Below, one piece after another: positions 11,437-22,777 of a stretch of 64,000 nt of DNA. Location: positions 2,046,001 to 2,110,000 of the forward strand of contig CP071498.1 in assembly GCA_017354895.1 (NCBI GenBank), read 5' to 3'. A program made the translations under genes and the position numbers. Position 1 is the stretch's first letter. Each line of letters starts with the position of its first letter. Source of the DNA: Podospora comata (Eukaryota; Ascomycota; Sordariomycetes; Sordariales; Podosporaceae). A model generated the notes under the pieces. That model had not been told where the DNA came from, made no database searches, and was given only the letters and a program-made list of their open reading frames with translations.

Positions 11437-13175
11437 ATGGCTCAACTTCGATGGAGCTCTCTCTTGCTGCCGTTGCTGGCATTGGACTATGCGCCAGCAT
11501 CGGCAACAGTTGGAGATTACACGAACCAAGAGCCGCTGACGCACAAGTTTGACAAGTCGGCTTGTCCAGACTACGCCAACTACGCTACCTATCCCCAGTA
11601 AGGCAATTTCTCAACTGCTCGATGATTGCTTGGACACAGGTAGAAACTAAGCATTCCCACCACAGCGGACCATACTCCAAAGGACCCCTCGAACTCCCCT
11701 TCCAAAGACCCGACCCACGATGCCGAACATTCCAGTCCGACGCAATCGAAAAGGTCATCAAGGACGTCACCTCTCGGATGAAAGACCCAGACCTTGCGCG
11801 CCTGTTTGAGAACGCTTTCCCTTCCACGACAGACACGACGGTCAGGTTCCATACAGACGGAAAAGACGAAAAGATCAAGAAGAAGCTCCAGGAGAGAGAA
11901 AAGGGGAACAGCTTCCGGGAGGATGGCGAGTGGGAAGGGCCGCAGTCGTTCATTATCACGGGGGATATCATTGCTGAGTGGTTGCGGGATAGCACCAACC
12001 AGCTTAAGCCGTATCAACCCCTTGCGCTGAAGGATCCGGCGATCTACACTCTGATTCTGGGGGCGATCAACACCCAGAGCGAATATGTCATCCAGAGCCC
12101 TTACTGCAACGCGTTTCAGCCACCGCCTATTTCGGGACTGCCGGTGAGCATGAACGGCCAGGACGACACGGTTCACCCGGTATATGAACCGAACGTTGTG
12201 TTTGAGTGCAAATACGAGCTTGACTCTGTCGCGCACTTTTTGGCGTTGGGCAATGAGTTTCATAAGCAGACGAATAGCAAGGAGTTCATCAACCCCCGCT
12301 GGCGGAAGGCTGTGAGGAACGTTCTGAGGGTGTTGGAGTCGCAGAGCCAGCCGACGTTTGATTCTGCCACGGGGGGGTACAGGTTGAACGAGTATACTTT
12401 CCAACGGAGGACCAATACCGGGACGGAGACGCTTAATCTTCAGGGTGTGGGGAATCCGCTGAACAATGGGACTGGGCTGGTGAGGTCTGCGTTCCGGCCC
12501 AGTGACGATGCGACGATTTTTGGGTTTTTCATCCCGGCTAATGCGCAGATGAGTGTTGAGCTCGGGCGGGCGGCGGCTGTGCTGAGGAAGACGGGGGATG
12601 GGGGTGATAGGCTGCTTGCGGAGGAGATGGAGGGGTACAGCAAGAGGATGAGGGAGGGGATTTGGGAGCATGGGGTTGTTACGCATAGGAAGTATGGCAG
12701 GGTTTTTGCTTATGAGGTTGACGGGTTTGGGAGTGCGTTGATGATGGATGATGCGAATTACCCGTCGCTCTTGGCGCTGCCGTTGATGGGGTTTGTTGGG
12801 GTGGAGGATGAGGTGTATCAGAATACGAGGAGGATGTTGCTGGAGAAGGAGGGGAATCCGTATTATTTGAAGGGGAGGGACTTTAGGGGGATTGGGGGGC
12901 CGCACATTGGGTTGCAGAACGCGTGGCCGATGAGCTTGTTGGTTCAGGCGAGGACGAGTGGGGATGATGAGGAGATTAGGGAGTGTCTTGGGTTGGTGTT
13001 GAGGGGGAGTCGGTTGGGGTTGGTGCATGAGAGTGTTGATGTTAATTGGGTAACCAGTTATACGAGGAGTTGGTTTGCGTGGGCTAATGGGGTGTTTGCC
13101 GAGACGGTTTTGGATCTGGCGAGGAGGAAGCCCGAGTTGATTTTTGAGGATGGGAGGCCGTATGAGATATCGTGA
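11437..13175 (+). CDS. glycoside hydrolase family 125, exo-alpha-1,6-mannosidase
   Basis: Predicted secreted or secretory-pathway glycosidase that trims alpha-1,6-linked mannose. Two exons, 11437-11597 and 11666-13175, join in phase to 556 aa. The start follows from a good signal peptide (MAQLRWSSLLLPLLALD with an Ala-rich cleavage region). Family-typical stretches are the PDPRCRTF region, GDIIAEWLRDSTNQ, a DDANYPSLLALP motif and the C-terminal VNWVTSYTRSWFAWAN. The single intron has a GTAAGG donor and a pyrimidine-rich CCACCACAG acceptor. From about residue 300 on the third codon positions become very G-rich, and a long antisense open frame appears as a by-product. It ends 505 nt before the convergent histone-fold gene. 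Fungal GH125 enzymes are implicated in mannan and glycoprotein processing; the natural substrate is not evident here. Confidence 0.92.
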
Positions 13176-13680
13176 GGGTGGCTTCTGGGGTTTGATTCGA
13201 CTTGGTTATCTCTCTTGTTCTTCTTCTTTTCGGATAGCATTGGGCATTGGTGACTGGTTATCATATCATTCAGAGGCAGCTGTGATGGCTGGAGTCTTGT
13301 ATACCTTGGCTACTTTCTCGACTCGTAAGAAATGACGATATTATTCTCCCGACGCACAACAGCAGGGTTATGGAATTGAGCGGTACGTTGGAAACAAATT
13401 CGAGCTGGCGTCTGCCGTTTGCGACCATGAGAGGGGCTGAAAGAAAGCTGATGGTCATGCCAGATCACCTCGGTCAGCCTGACCATCAAGGTACCCATGA
13501 AGAAGGGGGAAATGTGCTCGGGAACGACAACAGAAGCTGCTGCCAACATGTATTCGCGGGCAGTGTGATGAGTTGGTGAGAAAAACAAAGTAATTAATTT
13601 TCCTGTTCTTTTATCATTACTCCTCCCTGTTCCCTTTCCACTCAGACAACCCTTCATCAATTTAGCGTAACGCACCCCTT
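13176..13680. other. convergent intergenic region
   Basis: This spacer lies between the 3' ends of the mannosidase (+) and the histone-fold gene (-). It should contain both 3' UTRs. I see no gene or repeat in it. Confidence 0.5.
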
Positions 13681-14265
13681 CTAGCCCGTCATATCAACAT
13701 CCCCATCATCATTCCCCCCCCTCCTCGTGATAACCGCCTCCGCCTCAGCCTCCAACTGCGCGTTCGGATCCCCAGCATCACTCGTGCTCAAAATCCTGCT
13801 CCGTTGAACTCCCCCATCCGGCGAACTCCCAGCCCCATTGGCAGCGACCTTGTATTTCTTCCCATTGGGCATCCCCCCCTCAGGCTGATCCCCACTCGGT
13901 TTATCCCCGCCCTTGACCCTCGTCCTGGCAGCAGCGGCTTTGCCTTTGACGTCCTTGTAGGACGTCGTCTTGGGGACCACGTCCTCGAGGAATTCCAAGT
14001 TGTCCTGGTGGGCGACGGCGTTGGCAATGTCTTTGTACTGGATGTTTCGGCGGGGTTTCCGCTCGAGTTTTGTTTTCTCCTGGGCTTGCTCGGCGAGGTA
14101 CTGGACGAACATTTCGGTCGCGAGGGTGATGACGAAGGCTGCGTTGTTGGAGCAGACTTGGATGTCGGGGTCTTGGGCGATGATTTTTTTGACGCGGGTG
14201 AGGGGGAGCTGGGTTTGGCCGGTGACTTCCTTGCGGGGGGGGATGGCGGTGGTGTTGTAGGGCAT
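13681..14265 (-). CDS. histone-fold protein, Dpb3/CHRAC-15-like (DNA polymerase epsilon or chromatin-accessibility subunit)
   Basis: Intron-free 194-aa protein. Residues about 18-105 form an NF-YC/H2A-type histone fold: LPLTRVKKIIAQDPDIQVCSN, then a central helix with AAFVITLATEMFVQYLAEQA, then RRNIQYKDIANAVAHQDNLEFLEDVVPKT. The pattern (LPLTRVKKI, QYKDIA, FLEDVVPK) fits Dpb3 of polymerase epsilon and its CHRAC relative better than CCAAT-binding HapE. The tail is basic, Gly/Ser-rich and ends DDGDVDMTG. These proteins pair with a Dpb4-type partner, bind DNA non-specifically, and act in replication-fork chromatin. It shares a 501-nt divergent promoter with the CLC gene. Distinguishing polymerase epsilon from remodeller membership is not possible from sequence alone, and in fungi one protein may serve both. 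Confidence 0.85.
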   Translation of the reverse strand: MPYNTTAIPPRKEVTGQTQLPLTRVKKIIAQDPDIQVCSNNAAFVITLATEMFVQYLAEQAQEKTKLERKPRRNIQYKDIANAVAHQDNLEFLEDVVPKTTSYKDVKGKAAAARTRVKGGDKPSGDQPEGGMPNGKKYKVAANGAGSSPDGGVQRSRILSTSDAGDPNAQLEAEAEAVITRRGGNDDGDVDMTG

Positions 14266-14766
14266 CTTGATGAGATGGGGAGTGAGGGGTGGCGAGATGG
14301 AGGATTCGGTGTGGTGAGGGTGGTTACTTCTCTTGAACTGTGTCTCTGAAAAGAAGCAGTGGCGCTTCGGGTGAAGCTGGTATGAATTGGCCGTCGTTGC
14401 TGATCAGACTGATACCTGATGGTGTGAATGAGGCTGTCGTCAAGTCAAAAGATCAAGACACGGCGCGTGAGACGCGATCAAAGGGTCCATGACGTGCGCA
14501 TCCAATCAAATCCACAGGCCTCAAAGTGAGGTGTCGTTGAGAACCCCACCGAAAGCTGCCAGGGACGAACGAGTTGAATTAGCGGCTGAGCCAAGCCTTT
14601 TTCCAGGCGGGGGGGACCCCTCTGATTGAGAGCCGCCGAGTCCACCACACCACATGTCATCAGCCTTGTAGCGACGCAATCGCGATCATCAGCCTCCTCT
14701 TGATTTCCAAGTCAACCACCTAATGATCCAAAGACCGCCAGCGACAAACAGGTGGCCCGGGGCGCC
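14266..14766. promoter_or_regulatory. divergent promoter, histone-fold gene / CLC gene
   Basis: A 501-nt spacer between outward-facing start codons. An ACGCGA hexamer (related to, but not identical with, the MluI box) occurs near 14470. No coding frame is supported. Confidence 0.45.
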
Positions 14767-17567
14767 ATGAATCCGCAATCACGATCGACGTCCTACTCGT
14801 CGACCCTAGCACCACGAGCAGTGCGACGCCCGTCCGTCAGCTCGAGACTGTCCTTTGCGGTTTCCAACGCCGAGAGGGGGGAGAACAGTAATGGCCAGGG
14901 GATGGCGGTGCAACACCAGATAGAGGAGGAGATAGCAAAGATCAAGCGCTACGAGGTTGGTGGTCCTCTCCTCGTTCACGTTCGTGGACCATTAGCTAAC
15001 ATCTTGTGTGCTTAGGATTTCACAACCATCGGTATGCTCCTCCCAACCCTCATGACCATGGGCGCATTGCCAGCACTGACTAAACTCGGAAAACAGACTG
15101 GGTGCAAGACGCCGCCCGCGAACAACTACGCAGAAAGTCACGAAGGAAACGAACCGCGGGTCTCTACGACACAGGCCGATTCGACTGGAAGCAGAGGATA
15201 CTAGAGTCTTACGAGGCAGCACAGGGATGGATCGTCGTAACCATCATCGGCGCCGCTATCGGCCTCAACGCCGCCCTTCTCAACATCATCACCGAATGGC
15301 TTTCCGACATCAAGCTTGGGTATTGCAAGACGGGGTTCTACCTGAACGAAAATTTTTGCTGTTGGGGGGAAGACAACGGGTGCGCCGACTGGCATAGGTG
15401 GACGGGGTTTGAGCCAGTGAATTATGTTATTTATATCATATTTGCGGTTGGTGTTGACGGGATGCCTTTGTGCTCTGAAGTTATGCTGACTGGGGGACAG
15501 ATTTGTTTCTCTTTTACGGCAGCGACGCTTGTCAAGTCATACGCCCCCTACGCGGCTGGATCGGGCATCTCAGAGATCAAATGCATCATCGCAGGCTTTG
15601 TCATGAAGGGCTTTCTTGGTTTCTGGACCCTCCTCATCAAATCCATCGCCTTACCTCTCGCCATCGGTTCTGGTCTCTCGGTTGGAAAAGAAGGGCCCAG
15701 CGTCCACTACGCCGTCTGCACCGGCAACGTCATCTCGAGAATGTTTACCAAGTACAGACGAAACGCCTCCAAAACCAGGGAGATCCTCAGTGCGTGCGCC
15801 GCGGCAGGTGTGGCGGTTGCTTTTGGTAGTCCCATCGGAGGTGTGCTCTTCTCTCTTGAAGAGATGTCTAGTTACTTCCCACTCAAGACAATGTGGCGCA
15901 GTTACTTTTGCGCTCTGGTCGCGACGGCTGTTCTCGCGGCCATGAACCCTTTTCGTACTGGACAGCTGGTTATGTTCCAGGTCAAGTACGACAGGACGTG
16001 GCACTTTTTCGAGGTAGTGTTTTACATCATCATTGGGATCTTTGGGGGGTTGTATGGTGCTTTTGTCATGAAGTGGAACCTGAGAGTGCAGGCGTTTCGG
16101 AAGAAGTACCTGTCCAACTACGCCATCTTGGAGGCGACGCTGCTGGCGGCCGCGACGGCGATTGTCTGCTACCCCAACGCGTTTCTGAGGATTGAGATGA
16201 CGGAGAGCATGGAGATTTTGTTTTTGGAGTGTGAAGGCGCAGAGGATTACCACGGGTTGTGCGAGCCGGATCATCGGCTGAGGAACGTGGTTTCGTTGTT
16301 GGTGGCTACGGTGGTGAGGGTTTTCTTTGTGATTATCTCGTATGGGTGCAAGGTGCCGGCTGGGATATTTGTGCCGAGCATGGCGATTGGGGCGTCGTTT
16401 GGGAGGACGGTGGGGATTATCGTGCAGGCGTTGCATGAGGCGAATCCGGGGAGCGTGTTCTTTTCGACGTGCCAGCCGGATGTGCCGTGCATCACGCCGG
16501 GGACGTATGCGTTTTTGGGGGCGGCGGCGGCGTTGAGCGGGATCATGCATATCACTGTTTCGGTGGTGGTTATTATGTTTGAGCTTACGGGGGCGCTGAC
16601 TTACATCCTTCCGACGATGATTGTCGTCGGGGTGACCAAGGCAGTCAGCGAGTTGTTTGGGAAGGGGGGGATAGCGGATAGGATGATTTGGTTCAGCGGG
16701 TTTCCCTATCTTGACAACAAGGAGGACCACAATTTTGGGGTGCCCGTGTCCCACGCTATGATTGCGGATGTGGTGTCGATCCCTTCGACGGGTCTCACGC
16801 TCAAGGCGGTGGAGCGACTCCTCTCCAAGGACTCATACCAAGGTTTCCCAATTGTGGACGACGAAAACAACAAGATCCTGCTAGGTTACATTGGCCGGAC
16901 GGAGCTCTGCTACGCGGCTGAGCGCGCGAGGAAAGAAAGGACCCTTTCGCCTCTGGCAAAGTGCACCTTTGCTCCTCGGACTAACATCGACCCAATCCCG
17001 ACAATCTACGCCCCGGCCACCCCTTCTTCGTCTTCCGCTCCATATGGGGAGCAACACGAACCAGACTACAGCACCTCGACCCAGACGACGATTGATTTCT
17101 CGCCTTATATCGACCTCACGCCCTTGTCGGTCCACCCTAGGTTGCCGCTGGAGACGGTGATGGAGCTGTTTCGAAAGATTGGCCCGAGGGTGGTGCTGAT
17201 CGAGCATAGGGGGCGCCTGATGGGGTTGGTCACGGTGAAGGACTGTCTGAAGTATCAGTTCAAGGCTGAGGCGGCGGAGCATGGGGAGCGGGAGAGGGTG
17301 ATGCTGGGGATTGAGGAGGAGGGGCAGGAGAGGGTTTGGGAGGTTATGAGGGGGGTTGCGGGGTGGGTCAGTGACAGGGTGTCGGGGTGGAGTGGGGGGA
17401 GGGTTAGGTTGAGGGATAGCTGGGAGGGGAGTAGGAGGCAGGAGGCAGGGGGGATATTGGAGGGGACGGAGATGGAGCTTGATGAGGGGGGTGGGGGGTT
17501 GGAGCAGGATGGTGAGGATGATGATGGTGGTGGGGGAACGAGGCGGAGGGGGAGTACAAGGAGGTGA
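14767..17567 (+). CDS. CLC-type chloride channel / Cl-/H+ antiporter (Gef1-like)
   Basis: Intracellular-membrane CLC protein, probably acidifying Golgi or vacuolar compartments and supporting copper/iron loading as yeast Gef1 does. Exons 14767-14955, 15016-15031, 15097-15446 and 15501-17567 join to 873 aa; the second exon is only 16 nt. CLC signatures are GSGISEIK (central serine), GKEGPSVH (gating glutamate), FGSPIGGVLFSLEE (proton glutamate) and GIFVPSMAIGASFGR. Retention of both glutamates favours a proton-coupled antiporter over a channel. Two CBS domains follow (about residues 600-650 and 725-770), with a Ser/Thr-rich loop between and an acidic, Gly/Arg-rich tail. The third intron (54 nt) is in frame and stop-free; its removal restores the continuous helix FAICFSF. 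The start is the first ATG; a GTG 15 nt upstream is also in frame. Confidence 0.95.
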
Positions 17568-19018
17568 TGTGCGGTTATGAGTCTAGAAGAGATGTGTGTA
17601 TGATGTATGTGTAAGGCGTTTTGGGAAACGGGGTGGGTTTGTTGGGTTATTACAACAAATATTGTGTTTGGGTAATGGGAGGTGCGGGAGTTGGGATGGG
17701 GGTGTATCTAGCGCTTTATTTTGCGCAATGGAAGATAGAAATCTAGTCGCACTGTCAAAGTGCGTTGTTACACAAGGACGGACCCATTTGTTTGGCGGAA
17801 AAGGGGGCCCGGGGGGGAGCGGATGCGGGACCGGAACGGAACCGCGCCCGGTGGTAGCCGCCACTTGCCCCCCCTAGGGCACGGCATGAGATTGTGGTCC
17901 AATCATTTGGTTCGGGGAAGACGGAGGTTCGACAAGGGGTTTCAACATGGCATAGAGATTTCTACCCTTGCTCCCTGCTGGGGAGCTTGATTGTAGGTAG
18001 AGACATCACTGAAACCTCTGACGCCGTTTCGATTTCAGCCATCCTACCGTCTCTTTGCCTATCACTCGCTGTCTCACCGACGAGTGGCAGAGATGAAGAT
18101 GTTCGTGACCCTATCTTGTGTTCAGCCAGTGGCCTGTGCTTTGCATTGGCGTCGTGTTGGCTGGATGCAAGACGAACCTTGACGGTGCATGGAAACTCTA
18201 GGTGGAAAAGGTCGTACAGCTGACCAAATGTAGTTTTTCAGGGTCTCCTTGCGAGACGTTACCCAACACCATCTGCCTATCGTAAAGACCTGCATGTTTT
18301 CGTGGTGTTCATCTGAACAATGGCCTTGTCAAGACCCGTTCGGACCGTGGTGAACACGTCAAGCGATCAACGGGTATTGGACAGAAGGTCCGTGCCACCT
18401 TCAAAGACTCCAACGCCGGCCCACCCGACTGATAGAGTGACGACACCAACATTCTTGAAGTTGGTCCTCCAACTTGCTTCCACCTCCCATGCCACCCTTG
18501 ATACCATCGCGAAACCACCAGAAATCCAACACGAACAAGGTTTCGGCTGTGGTTTTCGTTTTCTGACGCTGGCTGCTGTATCCGACGATATTTGGGCTCT
18601 CCGACTTGGAATAACGTAAAGAAACGGGTCACATGGTCTGGTTAGCCGTGCCACCCCTCCAGATGACCCACCGAGATCGGTGCCAACCGGCAGGATAGCG
18701 CCGCTGTGGTTCAACCACCCCCGGGGTGACTGCCTCCCAGTTGCAAGTCCCTTCCACCGCCATTTTGTCCTTTTCAACATCCTCAAACCCCATCCTTTAT
18801 CCTATCCATCGACCCTCAAGACTCCTCTGAACAACCACAAGACATCAACATCCTCATTGATTGTTGACCATCCTTTGGACCATCATCCGCTCTGTGAATC
18901 TTATTGCCGGCCATCCCGTTGAGCTCCACACCAACGGACAGTATCGGAGCCCTTCCAACCCGTCAACCATCTTGCAACGTGTTCCTCCCAAGTCGCAGTC
19001 CGCTTCGCAATCTTCAGT
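17568..19018. other. intergenic region with cysteine dioxygenase promoter
   Basis: About 1.45 kb without a supportable gene. Short open frames on both strands have no domain or coding bias. The right end (about 18750-19018) is CT-rich and should be promoter and 5' leader of the cysteine dioxygenase gene. Confidence 0.5.
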
Positions 19019-19759
19019 ATGGCGGTTGCTATCGTTCAGACTGTTCGCCCTGGCACCCTGGCTGCCTTTGAGTGCAGCCTCAATATCGACGTGAACCGCT
19101 TCGACAGGCTGGTCCTGGCACTCAAGGAAGCTCTAGGACCATCATCTGGTCTGACGTCGGACGATGTGGACGTCGAGTTCCTGACCAAGCTGATGAAGGA
19201 CTACAAGTCCGACGAGAGGGAATGGGCCAAGTTCGCCATGGGCGACGCTAGCAGAGGATACACTAGGAACCTAGTGGACGAAGGCAACGGCAAGAGCAAC
19301 TTGGTATGTCTCCACGCCCAGTGTTGACCCCTGACGGGAGGGTTTGTTTACTTGCCCCTGAGCGATTGACTGATTGGACGAAAACAGCTTGTTCTCGTGT
19401 GGTCTCCTGGAAAGGGGAGCCCCATCCATGACCACGGCAACGCACATTGCCTGATGAAAATCCTCCGCGGCGACTTGACAGAAACGAGATATGCCTTTCC
19501 CGAGGCGGGTGAGGAGGAGAAGAAGCCAATGAAGGTGATATCGGAGAAGGTGTACAAGGAGAACCAGGTAGCATACATGGCCGATGAGCTCGGTGTACAC
19601 AGGGTCTGGAACAGAGGCAGCGACTTCGCTGTCTCACTTCACTTGTACACGCCACCAAATGTTGCGAAGGGGGGTTGCCATATCTTCAATGAAGAGACAG
19701 GGAAGAAAAGCCACATCAAGAACTGCGGGTACTACTCGGCGTATGGAAAGAAGTTGTGA
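19019..19759 (+). CDS. cdo1: cysteine dioxygenase type I
   Basis: Cytosolic non-heme iron enzyme that oxidises L-cysteine to cysteine sulfinate, limiting toxic cysteine. Exons 19019-19303 and 19388-19759 join in phase 0 to 218 aa, the family length. The cupin iron ligands are visible: the HDHGNAHC segment gives two histidines, and GVHRVWN the third. The Cys of NAHC and the Tyr of LHLYTPP are where the mammalian enzyme forms its Cys-Tyr thioether cofactor, so the crosslink can probably form. The start codon is the first in-frame ATG and gives a complete N-terminus. Fungal forms have been linked to host cysteine resistance through sulfite production in some pathogens; nothing nearby shows that role here. 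No sulfur gene lies next to it. Confidence 0.96.
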
Positions 19760-21454
19760 GAAAGGGGAGGCTGTTGTTGTCAAGGGAATAATAAGGGAAG
19801 CCGGCGTTTGGTTGTCAGCACTTGCTGCTCGGAGTTGGAGGGATTTGCTTTTGGATAATGATCATGACCACACCAAGTAGCGTAGTGATAATGCAGACTG
19901 ATTTGACAATGAGAGATGTACTTCCCTATGAACTGAACATTGTTGTTGTTGTCCTTGACTGTTGAAGCGTGCCATCGTGATGTGGATAATGGTCCCAAGG
20001 AGGAAGTGGCTCTCGGGGTACTGGTTGTCAAATGCTGGGTGAGTGTCGCATCGCAACAAAAGGGGTACCGATGGAATACAGGGGAAAGGGAGACATCTCC
20101 AGGCGGTCGCAGGTGCTGTAGAGAAGAGGAAATAGGGAGAAAAGGAGGAGAAAGGGTCGATGTCGTCGACACCTCAAGGCCATGCTCTTCCAACCCATCC
20201 ATTTTGGGACTAGCGCGGATTGCACCATCGATTGCCAATGAGAAACAGACCCACTCTGGAGCACCCTTCACCGTGGGCTGTCACGGGACTCGGCACGTGT
20301 TTCCTTCGAGGCATCTGTCATTCACCGTTCAGTCCTGAGCGGCTTCTTTAAGAATCCATGGCCTCAGCACAGTCTGTTGAATCAGTATGCATATGGCCCC
20401 TCCCGTAGATTCATCATAGCCACGACCGTGGTGACGATGTCTTCTTCGTCATCTACTCTCGGGATCTTCGGCTTAACTCAGGGGGGAACGACTTGCTCAG
20501 CGGCGCAGGATCAGTTCTTATAGATTCTTCTAATGCGATGCTACGCACTTCGAAATGAACCAGCAAGTCTTCCAGCATGCACGGTTCTCGAGTCCGATTA
20601 TTCACCAGTGCAAGCTTCTCCTCGTGAGCCTGAGGGAATGAAACCGGTCCACGGCTCCCGTCTTTCTTACCTTCCTATCTGACCGGGTTGTGTAACCCAT
20701 CACCAAGTACCGATCTGTGCCGTCCGATGTGCCTGACTTCGGATGTTGCTGTCTCGTTTTATCTGACACTTGCGTTACCCACAAACGGTTTCTCCCACGG
20801 TTAACCAGCTACGCAGGAGTACAGACTACGCCAATCAAGCCGCGTTCAAACAAAGCCTTGTTCCTGGTGGCTGGTTACCTGGCAATAAAACAGGTCCTGG
20901 GCCCTGTGGAAGCTAATGTTCCGCGTGTCACTCCAAGTCGAGACACCGCCATGCTTTTTAACGAAACAGTGGATTTCATTCTCACTTGAGCGGTCTGGAG
21001 CAAGGCTCTTTCTTGATCCTCTCCAAGAAGTGGTCGCTGGTGGACAACTTGGGGATGGTTGACTGAGGCACAGCACTTTGCGTCAACCAGTCGGACAGCC
21101 CCTTAGATTTCTGCAACCCGACGCAGCCTACCTTATTTTCGCACTTGTCTGTTTGCATGACACCTTTGCCGCAGAGACGCAGCGGAGATCGTGAGGAAAT
21201 CGTCCAGGAGCCCATCGTTCATCCCGAAGCGCCGCAGCCGGGGCCCCTCTGCTCAGCACAGCACCCGTGGCACCCGGACCGGCAGTGTGTAATCTGACAT
21301 ATGTGCATACTTGAACGGACTTGGGCTTCTACATTGTTCGTTGACAGCCACATTTACACAACTATTTGTTCCTGACCCACATGCTTCCGCCTCGTTCTGG
21401 TGTGTCACTTCAAACTTGGCGATGAGGATATTGGGCATATCTTGAGACTTCAAG
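19760..21454. other. intergenic region
   Basis: About 1.7 kb. Open frames up to 163 codons overlap on both strands but show no recognisable protein. It should hold the dioxygenase 3' UTR and the receptor promoter. I see no repeat or RNA gene in it. Confidence 0.5.
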
Positions 21455-22777
21455 ATGGCGGCAGAGGATCCCCATGCTCCGGAGAACGAGATCGACAGCC
21501 TGACCCCTCTACCGCTGGATCATCGTCGAGGTCTCTGGGGTGTTTCCGTCCTGGCCGGCCTGTCGTTTGTTTCTTCTACGGTTCTCCTCGTGTATCTCAC
21601 CGTCAAGCTCGTGCGATGGCACCTCAAGCAATGGAGATCGGAACGGCAACAGTCTACAGACGCTCAGGCACCTTCGTCGATCGATCTCACGCTTGGGCTT
21701 GCAGAGCGACATTTCTTTCCACCGTGCAGGAGGAACAACAGCCGCGGCAGAGAGAATGCCGAGTCGACACCACGCAAGAAGGCATACCCAAACCAGTTCC
21801 TCGTCTTGGTTTATAACCTGCTCCTGGCCGATATCCACCAAGCCAGCGCTTTTTTGCTGAACGCAGTCTGGTTAGGAAGAGATGGTATCATCGTTCACAC
21901 TCCCGCGTGCTGGGCTCAGGGGTGGCTTGTTTCCACCGGCGACCTCTCGTCAAGCTGCTTCATCACCGCCATCGCCGTCCACACCTATCTGGCAGTAGTC
22001 CGGAACTACACCCCTCCGCAACGCGCAGTTTACGCCACCGTTATTGGGCTCTGGGTGTTCAACTACCTCGTGGCGGGTCTGGGGGTTATCATCACCAGGA
22101 ACGGAGCAGACGGCGGGGGGTTGTACGTTAGAGCCGCAGCCTGGGTAATGCCTCCCTGCCTTCCCCCCCCCCCCCTCCCTTTAATCGTCATACTAACAAC
22201 CCGCCAGTGCTGGATCAACATCCACTACGAAACCCACCGCCTGGCCCTCCACTACCTCTGGATCTTTGTCTCTCTATTCCTCACCTCGGCGCTTTACATT
22301 TCTGTCTTTTTATCTCTGCGTGCAAAATCCCACACCGAAAGTAGACTAACCCGCTCCCAGCCAAAACCCCTGCCATCCAACCAGCAACAAAAAGCGTTTT
22401 TGCTTTATCCCCTAATCTACATAATCTGCACCCTGCCCCTCGCTCTCGGGAGGATAGCCACCATGGCTGGGGCTCATGTCCCAATATCGTATTTTTGTAC
22501 GGCGGGGGCCTTGATTGCGAGTAATGGGTGGTTGGATGTGCTACTTTGGGGGGTGACGAGGCATAGGTTGATTTTTACCGAGGGGGGGATAGATTCGGAG
22601 GAGTCGGGGATTGGGAGTTTCGGGGTGCCCGAGTTGGGGATGGGGGGCTGGAGGGGGAGCGGGATTATTAGGACGCCGGTGGGGAGGAGGTTTGGGAATC
22701 TGGTTTGGGTGCATGCTGCTGCTGGGAAGGGGGAGGAGGGAGGGGAGGGGGAGGAGGAAGAGGAGGGGGAGGAATAA
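21455..22777 (+). CDS. Git3-like G-protein-coupled receptor
   Basis: Putative plasma-membrane sensor. Exons 21455-22144 and 22208-22777 join in frame to 419 aa. Hydrophobic helices are visible at about residues 27-55, 118-143, 165-185, 194-212, 240-265, 298-318 and 330-352, giving seven. The stretch YPNQFLVLVYNLLLADIHQASAFLLNAVWL resembles helix 2 of the Git3/Gpr1 sensor family. It lies after a long cytoplasmic loop rich in Arg/Ser. The third intracellular loop is short for this group (about 30 aa). The C-terminal tail is Gly- and acid-rich. The intron (63 nt) is in frame without a stop and contains a run of 13 Cs. The ligand is unknown; Git3 relatives sense carbon sources and act through Galpha and cAMP. 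Family assignment rests on pattern, not on an alignment. Confidence 0.7.
   Translation: MAAEDPHAPENEIDSLTPLPLDHRRGLWGVSVLAGLSFVSSTVLLVYLTVKLVRWHLKQWRSERQQSTDAQAPSSIDLTLGLAERHFFPPCRRNNSRGRENAESTPRKKAYPNQFLVLVYNLLLADIHQASAFLLNAVWLGRDGIIVHTPACWAQGWLVSTGDLSSSCFITAIAVHTYLAVVRNYTPPQRAVYATVIGLWVFNYLVAGLGVIITRNGADGGGLYVRAAAWVMPPCLPPPPLPLIVILTTRQCWINIHYETHRLALHYLWIFVSLFLTSALYISVFLSLRAKSHTESRLTRSQPKPLPSNQQQKAFLLYPLIYIICTLPLALGRIATMAGAHVPISYFCTAGALIASNGWLDVLLWGVTRHRLIFTEGGIDSEESGIGSFGVPELGMGGWRGSGIIRTPVGRRFGNLVWVHAAAGKGEEGGEGEEEEEGEE

Noticed and set aside
11589-13028. 479-codon open frame antisense to the GH125 gene
   Set aside because: It mirrors the G-rich third codon positions of the mannosidase and is Pro/Arg/His-rich without a domain; a strand shadow.
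15651-16754. 367-codon open frame antisense to the CLC gene
   Set aside because: Composition is His/Arg/Pro-rich nonsense expected from the reverse of a strongly codon-biased gene.
20028-20271. Overlapping frames on both strands after the cysteine dioxygenase
   Set aside because: No domain and no coding bias; probably 3' flank and intergenic DNA.
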